DNA of 64,000 nt, taken from Pseudomonas sp. KNUC1026. GTDB lineage: Bacteria > Pseudomonadota > Gammaproteobacteria > Pseudomonadales > Pseudomonadaceae. The stretch is from assembly GCF_021650705.1 (NCBI RefSeq), contig NZ_CP087138.1, forward strand, positions 806,001 through 870,000, read 5' to 3'. The notes beneath the pieces were generated by a model. That model ran no database searches. It was not told the DNA's origin and was given only the letters and a program-made list of their open reading frames with translations. Shown piece by piece: positions 17,936 to 28,852 of this stretch (the first letter of the stretch is position 1; each line of letters begins with the position of its first letter). Position numbers and translations under genes: made by a program.

Positions 17936-18843
17936 TGCTTGAGGGCGGCCAGGTATTCGCGTTGCAGTTCCGGGTCGTTGCGGGTCAGCTCGATCAGGCT
18001 CTGTTCAAGCTCTTCGGCTTCCTGAGGTAGCCCCAGCTGGCGCAGGCGTTTGCTGCGCTGTACCCATTGCGCCACGCTGTCGTCTTCAAGGTCATCGTAG
18101 ATCAGTGAGCGCGCTTCGGCGAGCCGCCCGCGCAATCCATGAGCCAGCGGCAGCCATGCATCCGCCTGCGCATGGTCGTCCTCATCCTTGGCGTTGAAAC
18201 CCAGGCGAGTGATGCGGTTCAGGTCCTGGTCAGCGAAGGGGCTGTCGAGCAGGTCGATACGCAAGTAGCCCTTGGCGTCAGTGTCCAGGGGGTAGAGCTT
18301 GGGCCCCGCCGTGACCTCAACGGTGCGGTTCGCCCAAGGGCTGTTGACCGTCTCTTCACGCTGGCCAGTTTGCGTGCGCTCGACACTTGCCAGGTTCTGC
18401 TCGGCGCGGCCATTGGCCGGCGCATTCATGAACGGGTTGATCCCGGCCACGCCATAGCTGATCCAGCCGTGGGTCATGCTGCCAGGCAGGTGCCCCAGTG
18501 CAAAGACGTTCGCCACGTTGGCGCCAACACCTGCTACCAGCGCCACCGCACCCAGCGGAATTTCGTAGACCTCGCGCCAGGGCTGGTAGGGGGTGTAGCG
18601 ATCGTAGCGGCGTGTCACCAGCCAATCAGTAACCTGATAGCGGTGAACCTCGCTCACGCGGATACGCCGGCGTGGCTGTTCGAGGTCAGTGGGCTCGCCG
18701 ACGTCTATTCGCAGGTCATGCGACAGCAGGGTGCGCTCGACGCCTGCCTCCTGGTCGCTGCGTTGGGGCAGGTGATTGGCGCAGCCAGCGAGCACCAGGG
18801 CGCAACCGAGGGTTACGCCCTGCCGGGTGATGGGAGAGGTCAT
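17926..18843 (-). CDS. Uncharacterised lipoprotein
   Basis: This 305-residue protein starts with a lipoprotein signal peptide whose lipobox is LVLAGC, giving Cys21 as the lipidated residue; Ala-Asn follow, with no Asp at +2, consistent with outer-membrane sorting. A hydrophobic, glycine-rich segment (LGAVALVAGVGANVANVFAL) lies in the middle, and the C-terminal third is helical and charged. I do not recognise a domain. It lies 14 bases downstream of proS on the same strand and is probably co-transcribed with it. Confidence 0.8.
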   Translation of the reverse strand: MTSPITRQGVTLGCALVLAGCANHLPQRSDQEAGVERTLLSHDLRIDVGEPTDLEQPRRRIRVSEVHRYQVTDWLVTRRYDRYTPYQPWREVYEIPLGAVALVAGVGANVANVFALGHLPGSMTHGWISYGVAGINPFMNAPANGRAEQNLASVERTQTGQREETVNSPWANRTVEVTAGPKLYPLDTDAKGYLRIDLLDSPFADQDLNRITRLGFNAKDEDDHAQADAWLPLAHGLRGRLAEARSLIYDDLEDDSVAQWVQRSKRLRQLGLPQEAEELEQSLIELTRNDPELQREYLAALKHQR

Positions 18844-18857
18844 AGGAAGCCGAGCGA

Positions 18858-20573
18858 TCAGTGCTTGACCCGCGCCTTGACGAAGGCCAGGGCATCGTTT
18901 GCGTCGATGCTCTGTGCCTCGCTTTGCGTGCGGTGCTTGTACTCCAGCTTGCCCTCGGCCAGGCTGCGGTCACTGACGACGATGCGGTGCGGGATACCGA
19001 TCAGCTCCATGTCGGCGAACTTGATGCCGGGGCTGGTTTTCTTGTCGCGGTCATCAAGCAGTACATCGAAACCGGCAGCCGTCAGCTCGGCATAGAGCTT
19101 GTCGGTGGCTTCACGAACCTGTTCGGTCTCGTAGCGCAGCGGCACCAGTGCAATCTGGAAAGGCGCCAGGGTGTCGTTCCAGATGATGCCGTTGGCGTCG
19201 TGGTTCTGCTCGATAGCAGCGGCGACCACACGGGAAACACCGATACCGTAGCAGCCCATGGCCAAAGTGACCGGCTTGCCGTTCTCGCCCAGCACCTGGC
19301 ACTTGAGCGCCTCGCTGTACTTGGTGCCGAGCTGGAAGATATGGCCGACTTCGATACCGCGCTTGATCACCAGGGTGCCCTTGCCATCCGGGCTTGGGTC
19401 GCCCTCCACCACATTGCGCAGGTCGGCCACTTCCGGTAGCGGCAGGTCGCGCTCCCAGTTCACGCCGAAGTAGTGCTTGTCGTCGATGTTCGCGCCTACG
19501 GCGAAGTCGCTCATCATGGCCACCGAGCGGTCGATCACTACCGGCAGCGGCATGTTCAGCGGGCCCAGCGAGCCAGGGCCAGCGCCTACGATCGCGCGAA
19601 TCTCGGCTTCGGTTGCCATTACCAGCGGTTCGGCGACCTGAGGCAGCTTGGTCGCCTTGATCTCGTTGAGTTCGTGGTCGCCACGTACCACCAGCACCAC
19701 CAGCTTGCCTTCTTCGGCGGCGCGGACGATCAGCGTCTTGACCGTGCGCTCGATCGGCAGGCCGTGATTTTCAACCAGTGCGGCGATGGTCTTGGTGTCT
19801 GGCGTATCGACCAGATGCATCTGCTCGGAGGCAGCGGCGCGCTCGGTCTCCCGAGGGATCGCCTCGGCCTTTTCGATATTGGCGGCGTAGTCGGAGGTGT
19901 CGCTGAAGATCACATCGTCTTCACCGGAGCTGGCCAGCACGTGGAATTCATGGGAGCCGGCACCGCCGATCGAGCCGTTATCGGCCTCGACGGGGCGGAA
20001 GTCCAGGCCCAGGCGGGTGAACACGTTGCAGTAGGCCTTGTGCATGCGGTCGTAGGTCTGCTGCAGGGAGGCCTGGTCTGCATGGAAGGAGTAGGCGTCC
20101 TTCATGATGAACTCACGGCCGCGCATCAAGCCGAAGCGCGGGCGGATTTCGTCGCGGAATTTGGTCTGGATCTGGTACAGGTTCAGTGGCAGCTGCTTGT
20201 AGCTGGCCAGTTCGTTGCGCGCCAGGTCGGTGATCACTTCTTCGTGGGTGGGGCCCACGCAGAATTCACGGTCGTGCCGGTCGCGCACGCGCAGCAGCTC
20301 GGGGCCATATTGCTCCCAGCGGCCAGACTCCTGCCACAGCTCGGCGGGCTGAATGGCGGGCATGAGCACTTCCAGGGCACCGGCGGCGTTCATTTCCTCG
20401 CGCACGATCGCCTCGACCTTGCGCATCACGCGCAGGCCCATCGGCAGCCAGGTGTACAGGCCCGAGGCAAGCTTGCGGATCATGCCGGCGCGCAGCATCA
20501 GCTGGTGGCTGATGACCACTGCATCGGACGGGGTTTCTTTGAGCGTGGCGAGCAGGTATTGACTAGTGCGCAT
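18858..20573 (-). CDS. proS: Prolyl-tRNA synthetase
   Basis: This is a 571-residue class II synthetase of the bacterial type with an editing insertion. Motif 1 lies in the [20 protein letters not shown] region. Motif 2 is the [20 protein letters not shown] stretch, and motif 3 is [13 protein letters not shown]. The INS editing domain lies between about residues 225 and 405. The C-terminal anticodon-binding domain contains [20 protein letters not shown]. The start at [15 protein letters not shown] matches the family; an upstream in-frame ATG adds 14 unrelated residues. Confidence 0.95.
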   Translation of the reverse strand: MRTSQYLLATLKETPSDAVVISHQLMLRAGMIRKLASGLYTWLPMGLRVMRKVEAIVREEMNAAGALEVLMPAIQPAELWQESGRWEQYGPELLRVRDRHDREFCVGPTHEEVITDLARNELASYKQLPLNLYQIQTKFRDEIRPRFGLMRGREFIMKDAYSFHADQASLQQTYDRMHKAYCNVFTRLGLDFRPVEADNGSIGGAGSHEFHVLASSGEDDVIFSDTSDYAANIEKAEAIPRETERAAASEQMHLVDTPDTKTIAALVENHGLPIERTVKTLIVRAAEEGKLVVLVVRGDHELNEIKATKLPQVAEPLVMATEAEIRAIVGAGPGSLGPLNMPLPVVIDRSVAMMSDFAVGANIDDKHYFGVNWERDLPLPEVADLRNVVEGDPSPDGKGTLVIKRGIEVGHIFQLGTKYSEALKCQVLGENGKPVTLAMGCYGIGVSRVVAAAIEQNHDANGIIWNDTLAPFQIALVPLRYETEQVREATDKLYAELTAAGFDVLLDDRDKKTSPGIKFADMELIGIPHRIVVSDRSLAEGKLEYKHRTQSEAQSIDANDALAFVKARVKH

Positions 20574-20650
20574 GGTAAGCCAGTGTCTTTGCTGGATTTT
20601 GTCGGAAGCCGGCATTGTACGGCGCGAGGGCGGTAACGTACACCCAAAGA

Positions 20651-20675
20651 AAAGCCCGGCGCAGGGCCGGGCTTT
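20651..20675 (-). terminator. Porin gene terminator
   Basis: On the minus strand AAAGCCCGGCCC and GCCGGGCTTT form a strong stem followed by TCTTT. It lies 25 bases past the porin stop. Confidence 0.8.
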
Positions 20676-20699
20676 CGATACAACGGGCTTGCGCCTGGA

Positions 20700-22060
20700 T
20701 TACAGGATCGAGATCGGGTAATCGACGATCAGGCGGAACTCGTTGATGTCGCCGTCGGCCTGGGCGGTGTTGCCACGGTGCCAGGCTTGGCGGATGCGGA
20801 AGGACAGATCCTTGGCCGCGCCGCTCTGGACAACGTATTTGGCTTCCAGGTCGGTTTCGTGGTGTTTGCCACCATCGCCATAGCCATAGCCACGGTACGG
20901 GCTGTCGGCAGCCATCTTGGTGCCGTCGATGCCGTCGCCGCGCAGGTAGCGGGTCATGAAGCTCAGGCCCGGTACGCCGTAAGAGGCCATGTTCAGCTCA
21001 TATTGCAGCTTCCAGGACTTCTCGCCCGGGCCGTTGAAGTCGGAATACTGAACCGAGTTGGCCAGGAAGATCGAAGTCGCCGCCCTTGTTCGAGCCCAGG
21101 CTGCCAGGCTTGCCGCCGACACCGATGTAGTCGAACGGGGTGTCGCCGTTAACCTTCTGGAAGGCCAGGGTTACGGTGTGCGCGGTCAGGAACGAATAGG
21201 CAGCTGCCAGAGAGAAGGTGTTGTTGTCGATCGTGCCGGCTTTGGCGCTGCCTTCGTCGGTGGTGCGGTAGTAGTTGAAGTCGAAGGCCAGGGACTGGTC
21301 GCTCGCCAACGGCAGAACGTAGTTCACGTTACCGTAGTATTGGTTCCAGATGTCTTCGAGCTTGGAGGCGTACAGGCCAACGGTCAGTTGATCGTTGATC
21401 GCGTAGCGGCCACCGAGGTAGTCGATCGAGTTGGCGGTAACGCCGGCATAGTTCGCGTACAGCTCGCCGTCACGCGCAGTGGTGTTGTAGCTGGTGCCGG
21501 AGTAGAAGTGGCCGGCTTCCAGGTCGAGGCCTTTGAGCTCGCTGCTCATCAGGCTGAAACCGCTCGCGGTTTGCGGTACCAGGCGGCTGCCGCCGACGGC
21601 GAAGACCGGGCTGGTGCTCGGCGACTGGTCGCCGATCTTCAGCATGGTGTTGGAAACGCGCAGTTTCAGCGCGGCGCCGGCCTTGCCGAACGAGGTGTTG
21701 TTGTCGGTGCTGCCGTCAGAGCCGCGATCCAGGGTCAGGTTACCCGAGCCTGCATAGCGGTCTGCGGCCCCACAGCTTCACGCCGCCATAGGCGAACGCA
21801 TCGACGCCGACACCCACGGTGCCTTGGGTGAAACCGGAGCTGAAAGTGCCCTGAACGCCCTGGGTCCAGTCGCGGCTGTCACCACCGCCGTTCTTGCCAT
21901 CGCGGTTCCAGTAGTAGTTACGCAGCAGTACGTTGAGGCTGCTGTCTTCAACGAAGCCTTTCGAGTCGGCCTGGCTGGTAACGAACGGCGCGGCGATTGC
22001 CAGTTGCGAGGTTGCAGCGGTAACAGCTACTGCGATTGCGCTCCACTTCATCACTCTCAT
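20700..22060 (-). CDS. OprD-family outer-membrane porin (two frameshifts in sequence)
   Basis: A signal peptide (VMKWSAIAVAVTAATSQLAIAA) is followed by the OprD-family start FVEDSSLNVLLRNYYWNRDG and the DWTQG motif. The body alternates polar and aromatic strands up to a C-terminal strand, FRLIVDYPISIL. The family forms 18-stranded channels for basic amino acids and other small substrates. The frame breaks at about 21770-21776 (extra C after CTGTGGGG) and at about 21070 (GACTTCGATC where GACTCGATC restores IFLANSVQYSDF). Restored length is about 452 residues. It is transcribed toward proS and ended by its own terminator. Confidence 0.87.
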
Positions 22061-22665
22061 CGTGACTTGCTCCTTTGGTTTTCAGGAAGATTGCCGCCGG
22101 CCATTGGTTTTTTTGCTGGCCAGCTCTTCTTTTTCTGGTGTACAGGCGCTTGCCATGTACTTCTTTTGCTTGCGATGGCCGGGGAAGCTCTGGTCGGCTT
22201 CTTGATTCCGTTGTCGGCCCGGTACCGGTTGTATCTCCAAACTACCTGCCGCGCGGTACTAGCTGCGGGCGCTGATAGAACCTTTAGCAACAAGCGTGCT
22301 CAACTGTGCCACCTCATCACGCTTTTTTCACTTTTTCGCGCCCTCGTCAAAAGCCCGATAACTCGGGGCTTTGGCTGGGTTGCGAAATAAAACTTGCTCG
22401 AAGTGTGGGCGCCGTGCATGCCTGAGGAGAACTCTACAAACGTTACCGCTGTACGGTTACCGCGTTCCCTTTTGGGCAGGTGACGTGCACCAAATCGTAC
22501 TTGCCGACCTGAAATGGTGCGAAAAGTAGCACTGGGTCAGAGGCTAGCCGAGCTTGCTACTTTGGCAAGTCCTCTCGTGGTACGTCTGCCTTGCGGGTGT
22601 GCGGTTGGGAAGTCGAGGCAAGCACGCTATTCTTGGCAGCTTGACTGTGTAGAAGGTAACGCCCT
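22061..22665. other. Gap upstream of the porin gene
   Basis: This 605-base region holds the porin promoter and ribosome-binding site (AGGAGCAAGTCACG before the ATG on the minus strand). A hairpin AAAGCCCGA / TCGGGGCTTT at 22351-22374 could end or attenuate a transcript. The rest has no convincing open frame and no recognised RNA. Confidence 0.45.
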
Positions 22666-23091
22666 GTGTTCTCACTCGATCCTCGCCTGCAAAACGACAC
22701 CCTTCATCTGGGCGATCTGCCGCTGTGCCGCCTGCTGCTGAGCAACGACAGCCAGTACCCCTGGTTCATCCTGGTGCCCCGCGTGGCAGGCGTCAGCGAG
22801 GTGTTCGACCTCAGCGCTGCCGACCAGCAGGCGTTGTGGAACGAAAGCAGCTGGCTGGGCGAAGTGGTCAAGGCTGCGTTCGCCGCACGCAAGGTCAATA
22901 TCGCAACCCTCGGTAATGTAGTCAGCCAGTTGCACATGCATGTCATCGCGCGTTTTGCCGAAGATCCGGCATGGCCGGGCCCGGTCTGGGGCAAGTTGCC
23001 TGCCAGGCCTTATGCGCCCGAGGAGGTCGAGCAATTGTGCGAGCGCCTGAAAGCACAAGCCGATGGCCGCATCGAATGGGTGCAGGCATGA
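22666..23091 (+). CDS. HIT-family protein
   Basis: This 141-residue protein starts with GTG at [12 protein letters not shown]. The histidine-triad region is [10 protein letters not shown] near residue 90, in which the first histidine of the classical HxHxH is replaced by glutamine, a variant seen in this branch of the family. Such proteins bind or hydrolyse nucleotides; the substrate is not known. Its stop overlaps the slyX start (ATGA), so the two are translationally linked. Confidence 0.85.
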   Translation: MFSLDPRLQNDTLHLGDLPLCRLLLSNDSQYPWFILVPRVAGVSEVFDLSAADQQALWNESSWLGEVVKAAFAARKVNIATLGNVVSQLHMHVIARFAEDPAWPGPVWGKLPARPYAPEEVEQLCERLKAQADGRIEWVQA

Positions 23092-23302
23092 GCGGGGAAC
23101 TGGAAACGAGGGTGATGGAGCTGGAAACTCGTGTGGCTTTTCAGGACGACACACTGGCTGAGCTCAACGAGGTACTGGTGGAACAGAGCCGGGTAGTGGA
23201 CCACCTGCGCCGGCAGATGGCGGAGTTGATCAAGCGCTTCGATGACGTGGCTGGGCAGATGCCGGGGGCGGCAGGGAGGATGCGCCGCCGCCTCATTATT
23301 GA
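23088..23302 (+). CDS. slyX: SlyX protein (frameshift near the C-terminus)
   Basis: This small coiled-coil protein has the SlyX pattern [20 protein letters not shown] followed by [20 protein letters not shown]. SlyX ends in a conserved APPPHY tail. That tail (EDAPPPHY, stop at 23300-23302) is encoded one frame away: GCAGGGAGG at about 23270 needs one more G. With this repaired the protein has about 71 residues, the usual length. Without repair the frame would run on into the neighbour's 3' end. Function unknown. Confidence 0.82.
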
Positions 23303-23320
23303 GGCAGCGGCGCAAATGGT

Positions 23321-23929
23321 TCAGCGGCGTGGCGCCAGGGAGGGAACCACGTCTTCGGCCTGAAGGCCTTTGTCACGCGTCATTACCGAGAACTCCACGC
23401 GCTGGCCTTCCACGAGTACGCGATGGCCTTCGCCACGGATGGCGCGAAAGTGCACGAAGATGTCATCGCCCGAGTCGCGGGAAATAAACCCGAAGCCCTT
23501 CGAGGTGTTGAACCACTTGACGGTGCCGGTATCGCGGCGCGCTGGGTCGTAGTTGGCAGGCGCCACAGCGGCCTGCGGCTTCTTGGGCAGGCTGGCGAGG
23601 CCCTGCAGGATCACGGCCATGGCGGTGGCTGCAAGGCTCAGCAGCACGGCTGGCTGGCCGGCGACCAAGGGCAGGGGAGCCAGCAGCACCAGGGCCTGGA
23701 GAACCACTGCGGCGACCAGCAACGCACTGACGAACGCCTGCAGGTGCTGGCGTGGGGTTTTTTTCCATACCGGCACGATTGGGGCGATCAGCAGGTTGGC
23801 AAGGCCGACGAACGCCAGATAGAGCGCGTCGGGCTGTTCCAGCCAGGGCAGGGCCTGTGGGTGAAAGCTGGGCAGGCAGGAAAGCACCAGCGCTGCTGCG
23901 CCTGCCAGGATGTGGACGATTTTCAACAT
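23321..23929 (-). CDS. Membrane-anchored cold-shock-domain protein
   Basis: This 202-residue fusion-type protein has about four membrane helices in residues 1-115 ([70 protein letters not shown]). A complete cold-shock domain fills residues 135-198. It carries both RNA-binding motifs, KGFGFI (RNP1) and DIFVHF (RNP2), and opens with [10 protein letters not shown]. The membrane part presumably places a single-stranded nucleic-acid-binding domain on the cytoplasmic face. Role unknown. Confidence 0.85.
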   Translation of the reverse strand: MLKIVHILAGAAALVLSCLPSFHPQALPWLEQPDALYLAFVGLANLLIAPIVPVWKKTPRQHLQAFVSALLVAAVVLQALVLLAPLPLVAGQPAVLLSLAATAMAVILQGLASLPKKPQAAVAPANYDPARRDTGTVKWFNTSKGFGFISRDSGDDIFVHFRAIRGEGHRVLVEGQRVEFSVMTRDKGLQAEDVVPSLAPRR

Positions 23930-24243
23930 GGTGTTGGACTCATTTTCAGGATCACGAAAGAAGAACGGGCACCGGCAGGGTGGTCAGGAGAGGGGTGACT
24001 CGAAAGAAACCTGGAGGGGCCCGCGTAGCGGCTGCCCAGGGAAAGCCAGGCGAGCGCGCGGGCGTTATTTAACCGCAAAGCCTGTGCGCACTCAAACCCG
24101 CTGAGCGGAGTGTCGAATCCAGAAGAATTTCAGGCTGTTACCAAGAGCGCCTATAGCAGCCATAGATGCAACCTGGCTGCGCAGGGCAACATCACTTGTT
24201 ACAGTATGTGGGTGTGTCACTTACCGTAATGAGGGAAACATTC

Positions 24244-24714
24244 ATGGCTATCGATATCGGTATCAGCGAGCAGGATCGCAAGGAAATCGTCGACGGGCTG
24301 TCGCGCCTGCTGTCGGACACCTATGTGCTTTACCTGAAAACCCACAACTTCCACTGGAACGTCAGCGGCCCGATGTTCCGCACTCTGCACCTGATGTTCG
24401 AGGAGCAGTACAACGAGCTGGCGCTGGCGGTAGACTCCATCGCCGAGCGCATCCGCGCGCTGGGCCACCCGGCGCCAGGCAACTACGCTACCTACGCGCG
24501 CCTTTCCACCATCAAGGATGAAGAGAGCGTTCCTGCCGCAGAGGCCATGATCCGCCAACTGGTGGATGGCCAGGAAGCCGTTGTGCGCACCGCACGCAGT
24601 ATCTTCCCTGTCGTGGAAAAAGCCAGCGATGAGCCGACCGCCGACCTGTTGACTCAGCGCATGCAAACCCACGAGAAAACCGCCTGGATGCTTCGCGCGC
24701 TGCTCGAAGGCTGA
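24244..24714 (+). CDS. dps: Dps-family ferritin-like protein
   Basis: This 156-residue protein has the Dps ferroxidase ligands in LKTHNFHWNVSGPMFRTLHL (the two histidines) and FEEQYNELALAVDSIAERI (acidic residues). Dps proteins form twelve-subunit shells that store iron and protect DNA from peroxide. The start MAIDIGISEQDR is preceded by GAGGGAAACATTC. It is a single-gene unit with an AT-rich upstream region. Confidence 0.9.
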   Translation: MAIDIGISEQDRKEIVDGLSRLLSDTYVLYLKTHNFHWNVSGPMFRTLHLMFEEQYNELALAVDSIAERIRALGHPAPGNYATYARLSTIKDEESVPAAEAMIRQLVDGQEAVVRTARSIFPVVEKASDEPTADLLTQRMQTHEKTAWMLRALLEG

Positions 24715-24892
24715 TCCTGCCATGGCCGCGCGGCGCCTCCTGCGCGGTCAGTTTCCCGCAATATCGCGCGAACCTTCCTACGCCTTTCGTTGCCTCCAGG
24801 CCATCACGCGCACAGGTGCTCCAGCGCTTCCATAGCTTGCGCTGCGGCAGCCTCGCTGCGGCATTGGCCAACGGACCATGGAAGGTGATTCG

Positions 24893-25213
24893 ATGTCACA
24901 GCAACCGCATTCGGCGCAGGAGCGCCAACGTCGCTGCCTGTATGCGCGCGATCCATTCATCGCACAATTCGACATGGACCTTGCGATACCACAGTCGCGC
25001 TCGGTCCGCCTCAATGGCTTCGCCACGTGCCTTCGGCTGGAGCGGGTCTACTGGAAGATCCTCGAACGTATCGCCGGCGACAACGCTTGTTCGGTAAGCA
25101 GCATTCTTTCGTATCTGGACCGCGAGGTGCACCTGCGCTACGGCGGGGTGAAGAATTTCAGCGGCCTGGTGCGGGTAGTGTGCGTGGCCTATCAGGCACG
25201 CCATGGTGGCTGA
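24893..25213 (+). CDS. Ribbon-helix-helix (RHH_4-type) protein
   Basis: This protein of about 106 residues has a C-terminal domain resembling the RHH_4 family. SRSVRLNGFATCLRLERVYW is the strand and first helix, and ILSYLDREVHLRYGGVKNFS comes later. These are small DNA-binding proteins, often dimeric. The start at MSQQPHSAQERQ follows GAAGGTGATT; an in-frame ATG five codons earlier is possible. No neighbour reveals a target. Confidence 0.75.
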   Translation: MSQQPHSAQERQRRCLYARDPFIAQFDMDLAIPQSRSVRLNGFATCLRLERVYWKILERIAGDNACSVSSILSYLDREVHLRYGGVKNFSGLVRVVCVAYQARHGG

Positions 25214-25304
25214 GCGGGCTGCACAGCGGCCATTTACCGGATATACTCCCGCTCTTTGCCACCCTTGCGCGCAGGCGCAATGCACCGAGCCGAGACACCG
25301 GGAA

Positions 25305-25523
25305 ATGCCGCTCTACAACTATCAATGCGATGGCTGTGGCCATCATCTGGAAGCGCTTCAGAAGATCAGCGAGCCGGCCTTGGTCGAGTGCCCGGCCTGC
25401 AACGCGCAAAGCTTGCGCAAGCAAGTGGCCAACGCCGGCTTTCGCCTGAGCGGCAACGGCTGGTACGAAACCGATTTCAAGACCGGTTCGAAGAAGAACC
25501 TGGCCGGCGAAAAGGCCGACTGA
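25305..25523 (+). CDS. FmdB-family zinc-ribbon protein
   Basis: This 72-residue protein starts MPLYNYQCDGCGHHLEALQK and has two CxxC pairs (CDGC and CPAC) that would bind one zinc. It is found immediately upstream of aspS in many Pseudomonas genomes. Its function is not established. Confidence 0.87.
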   Translation: MPLYNYQCDGCGHHLEALQKISEPALVECPACNAQSLRKQVANAGFRLSGNGWYETDFKTGSKKNLAGEKAD

Positions 25524-25606
25524 TTTGCCCGGGCCTCACAGGCCCGCCACACTGCCCGCAGGCGGGCATGCCCGAACACCGAATGACTGGAAGTGAATAG
25601 ACCATC

Positions 25607-27382
25607 ATGATGCGCAGCCATTATTGCGGCCAACTGAACGAAAGCCTGGACGGCCAGGAAATCACCCTTTGCGGTTGGGTCCACCGCCGCCGTGACCACG
25701 GCGGGGTGATCTTCCTCGACATCCGCGACCGTGAAGGCATGGCCCAGGTGGTGTTCGACCCCGATCGCGCCGACACCTTCGCCACTGCCGACCGTGTGCG
25801 CAGCGAGTATGTGGTGAAGGTCACCGGCAAGGTGCGCCTGCGCCCGGCCGGCGCGGTCAACCCGAACATGGCCTCTGGTGGCATCGAGGTGCTGGGTTAC
25901 GAGCTGACCGTGCTCAACGAAGCCGAAACTCCGCCGTTCCCATTGAACGAATACTCCGACGTCGGCGAGGAAACCCGCCTGCGCTATCGCTTCATCGACC
26001 TGCGCCGCCCGGAGATGGCCGACAAGCTGCGACTGCGTTCGAGCATCACCAGCAGCATTCGCCGCTACCTGGACGAAAACGGCTTCCTGGATGTGGAAAC
26101 CCCCATCCTGACCCGTGCCACCCCTGAAGGTGCTCGCGATTATCTGGTGCCCAGCCGTACACACCCCGGCAGCTTCTTCGCCCTGCCGCAGTCGCCGCAA
26201 CTGTTCAAGCAGCTGCTGATGGTCGCCGGCTTCGACCGCTACTACCAGATCGCCAAGTGCTTCCGCGACGAAGACCTGCGTGCCGATCGCCAGCCTGAAT
26301 TCACCCAGATCGACATCGAGACCAGCTTCCTCGAAGAAAGCGACATCATGGGCCTGACCGAGGGCATGATCCGCAAGCTGTTCAAGGAAGTGCTGGGCGT
26401 CGAGTTCGGCGAGTTCCCCCACATGACCTACGCCGAGGCCATGCGCCGCTACGGTTCCGACAAGCCCGACCTGCGTATCCCGCTGGAGCTGGTCGATGTA
26501 GAGGATCAACTCAAGGCGGTCGACTTCAAGGTGTTCAGCGGCCCGGCCAACGACCCCAAATGCCGTGTGGCGGCCTTGCGCGTGCCGGGCGGTGCAAGCA
26601 TGCCGCGCAGCAAGATCGACGAGTACACCAAGTTCGTCGGCATCTATGGTGCCAAGGGCCTGGCCTACATCAAGGTCAACGAGCGCGCCAAGGGTGTAGA
26701 AGGCCTGCAATCGCCGATCGTCAAGAACATTCCCGAGGCCAGCCTCGACACCATCCTCGATCGCGTGGGCGCGGTCGACGGTGACATCGTGTTCTTCGGC
26801 GCCGACAAGGCCAAGGTCGTCAGCGAAGCCCTGGGCGCACTGCGGATCCGCCTGGGCCACGATCTGGAGTTGCTGACCCAGCAGTGGGCGCCGATGTGGG
26901 TCGTCGACTTCCCGATGTTCGAAGAAGACGACGAAGGCCATTTCGCTGCCTTGCACCACCCCTTCACCGCGCCCAAGTGCTCTCCGGCGGAGCTTGAGGC
27001 CAACCCGGGCACGGCACTTTCGCGCGCTTACGACATGGTGCTCAACGGCACCGAGCTGGGCGGCGGTTCGATCCGTATTCACCGCAAGGAAATGCAGCAG
27101 GCGGTGTTCCGCATCCTCGGCATCGAGGCGGCCGAACAGGAAGAGAAGTTCGGCTTCCTGCTCGACGCTCTGAAGTTCGGCGCCCCACCTCATGGTGGCC
27201 TGGCCTTCGGCCTTGACCGCCTGGTGATGCTGATGACCGGTGCTCAGTCGATCCGCGAAGTGATCGCTTTCCCGAAAACCCAGAGTGCCGCCGACGTCAT
27301 GACCCAGGCGCCGGGTGCGGTCGATGCCAAGGCGCTGCGCGAGCTGCACATTCGCCTGCGCGAGCAAGCCAAGGCCGAGTAA
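25607..27382 (+). CDS. aspS: Aspartyl-tRNA synthetase
   Basis: This is a 591-residue bacterial class IIb synthetase. The N-terminal OB fold is [20 protein letters not shown], the catalytic domain has motif 2 ([20 protein letters not shown]), the GAD insertion domain lies at about residues 280-420, and motif 3 is [16 protein letters not shown]. Pseudomonas AspRS is usually of the non-discriminating type that also charges tRNA-Asn for later amidation; that is known of the genus rather than seen here. Two ATGs are adjacent at the start. A strong hairpin follows the stop. Confidence 0.96.
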   Translation: MMRSHYCGQLNESLDGQEITLCGWVHRRRDHGGVIFLDIRDREGMAQVVFDPDRADTFATADRVRSEYVVKVTGKVRLRPAGAVNPNMASGGIEVLGYELTVLNEAETPPFPLNEYSDVGEETRLRYRFIDLRRPEMADKLRLRSSITSSIRRYLDENGFLDVETPILTRATPEGARDYLVPSRTHPGSFFALPQSPQLFKQLLMVAGFDRYYQIAKCFRDEDLRADRQPEFTQIDIETSFLEESDIMGLTEGMIRKLFKEVLGVEFGEFPHMTYAEAMRRYGSDKPDLRIPLELVDVEDQLKAVDFKVFSGPANDPKCRVAALRVPGGASMPRSKIDEYTKFVGIYGAKGLAYIKVNERAKGVEGLQSPIVKNIPEASLDTILDRVGAVDGDIVFFGADKAKVVSEALGALRIRLGHDLELLTQQWAPMWVVDFPMFEEDDEGHFAALHHPFTAPKCSPAELEANPGTALSRAYDMVLNGTELGGGSIRIHRKEMQQAVFRILGIEAAEQEEKFGFLLDALKFGAPPHGGLAFGLDRLVMLMTGAQSIREVIAFPKTQSAADVMTQAPGAVDAKALRELHIRLREQAKAE

Positions 27383-27390
27383 GGTCACAG

Positions 27391-27418
27391 GGCGCGGCGG
27401 GCCATCGCCCGCCGCGCC
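27391..27418 (+). terminator. Hairpin after aspS
   Basis: A perfect 12-base-pair stem, GGCGCGGCGGGC / GCCCGCCGCGCC, with loop CATC is followed by TTGTCATT. Confidence 0.8.
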
Positions 27419-27450
27419 TTGTCATTCAAAGCAATAGATTCGGAGTCGAT

Positions 27451-28197
27451 ATGGCCGGTCATTCCAAATGGGCCAACATCAAGCACCGCAAGGAACGGCA
27501 GGATGCCAAGCGCGGGAAGGTCTTCACCAAGTGGATTCGTGAACTGACCGTCGCTGCCAAGCAAGGAGGCGGGGACCCGGCCTCCAACCCGCGCTTGCGC
27601 CTGGCACTCGACAAGGCACTGGGCGCGAACATGAGCCGGGACATCATTGACCGTGCCGTGGCCCGCGGGGCTGGTACCAACGACAGCGAAAACGTCGAGG
27701 AACTCAGCTACGAAGGTTATGGTGCCGGTGGTGTGGCGATCATGGTCGAGGCCATGACCGACAACCGCAATCGCACCGCCGCCGCAGTGCGGCATGCGTT
27801 CAGCAAGTGCGGCGGCAACCTGGGCACCGATGGTTCTGTGGCCTACCTGTTCGAACGCAAGGGCCAGTTGAGCTTTGCGCCAGGCGTTGATGAAGACGCG
27901 TTGATGGAGGCTGCGCTGGAGGCGGGCGCTGATGATGTCGTCGGTAACGACGACGGTTCTGCGGAAGTCTTCACATCCTTCGCCGACTTCTACGCCGTGC
28001 GTACAGCGCTTGAAACTGCCGGTTACAAGGCTACCGACGCGGAAATCATCATGCAGCCCAGCACCAGTGCCGAGCTCGATGAAGAGACCGCCGAGAAGGT
28101 CGTGAAGCTGATCGACATGCTCGAGGACCTGGACGACGTGCAGAACGTCTATTCCAACGCCTCGATTTCCGACGAGATCATGGAAAAGCTCGGCTGA
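27451..28197 (+). CDS. YebC/PmpR-family protein
   Basis: This 248-residue protein starts [20 protein letters not shown] and contains [20 protein letters not shown], both typical of the YebC family. Members act as regulators (PmpR in P. aeruginosa) or as translation factors that relieve ribosome stalling. It sits between aspS and ruvC, the common arrangement, and is followed by a strong hairpin. Confidence 0.93.
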   Translation: MAGHSKWANIKHRKERQDAKRGKVFTKWIRELTVAAKQGGGDPASNPRLRLALDKALGANMSRDIIDRAVARGAGTNDSENVEELSYEGYGAGGVAIMVEAMTDNRNRTAAAVRHAFSKCGGNLGTDGSVAYLFERKGQLSFAPGVDEDALMEAALEAGADDVVGNDDGSAEVFTSFADFYAVRTALETAGYKATDAEIIMQPSTSAELDEETAEKVVKLIDMLEDLDDVQNVYSNASISDEIMEKLG

Positions 28198-28211
28198 GCC
28201 GATGTTTTCCA

Positions 28212-28252
28212 GGGCCGGGGCCGGTCACCGCAACGTGGTGGCCGGCCCTTTT
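28212..28252 (+). terminator. Hairpin between yebC and ruvC
   Basis: GGGCCGG and GCCGGTCAC on the left pair with GTGGTGGCCGGCCC on the right around a GCAAC loop, ending in TTTT. It lies only 15 bases after the yebC stop and just before the ruvC ribosome-binding region. Confidence 0.75.
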
Positions 28253-28270
28253 GCCATTCAGGACTGCTGC

Positions 28271-28801
28271 ATGACCCTCATACTTGGCATCGACCCTGGC
28301 TCGCGTATCACCGGTTACGGTGTGGTCCATGATCTTGGCCCTGGGCGTGGATGTGCCTACGTCGCCTCCGGTTGCATTCGAACCGGCAGCGGCGAGTTGC
28401 CTGAGCGCCTGCAGATCGTGTTTCGCGGTGTCGGCGAAGTGATTCGCCTGCATGGCCCGGTCACCATGGGGATCGAGCGGGTGTTCATGGCGCGCAATCC
28501 CGATTCGGCGCTCAAGCTGGGCCAGGCGCGCGGCGCGGCTATCGTCGCGGCAGCCGAGGCGGGCCTGGAGGTGGCAGAATATTCTGCCACCCAGGTCAAG
28601 CAGGCAGTCACCGGCACCGGCGGCGCCAACAAGGAACAGGTGCAACTGATGGTCATGCACCTGCTGGGTTTGACGCAAAAGCCGCAGATCGATGCCTCGG
28701 ATGCCCTGGCCATCGCGTTGTGTCATGCTCACACCCGCTCAAGCCTGGTGCCTCATGGCCTGAGCAGCGCGCGGCGGCGGGGCGGCCGCCTGCGTTTGTA
28801 A
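28271..28801 (+). CDS. ruvC: Holliday junction resolvase RuvC
   Basis: This 176-residue endonuclease has its catalytic acids in [13 protein letters not shown] (Asp) and [12 protein letters not shown] (Glu), and a later Asp pair in [15 protein letters not shown]. It cuts Holliday junctions placed by RuvAB. The start [10 protein letters not shown] matches the family. It is followed by ruvA and ruvB in the same direction. Confidence 0.95.
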   Translation: MTLILGIDPGSRITGYGVVHDLGPGRGCAYVASGCIRTGSGELPERLQIVFRGVGEVIRLHGPVTMGIERVFMARNPDSALKLGQARGAAIVAAAEAGLEVAEYSATQVKQAVTGTGGANKEQVQLMVMHLLGLTQKPQIDASDALAIALCHAHTRSSLVPHGLSSARRRGGRLRL

Positions 28802-28852
28802 CGATCAATCATTCAATGGCAGAGCCCTGGCGCTGCCTGGCAGGAATATCTT

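Noticed and set aside
25358..27388. A long open frame of 676 codons on the strand opposite aspS
   Set aside because: It mirrors the codon bias of aspS in GC-rich DNA, has no domain, and would span fmdB as well.
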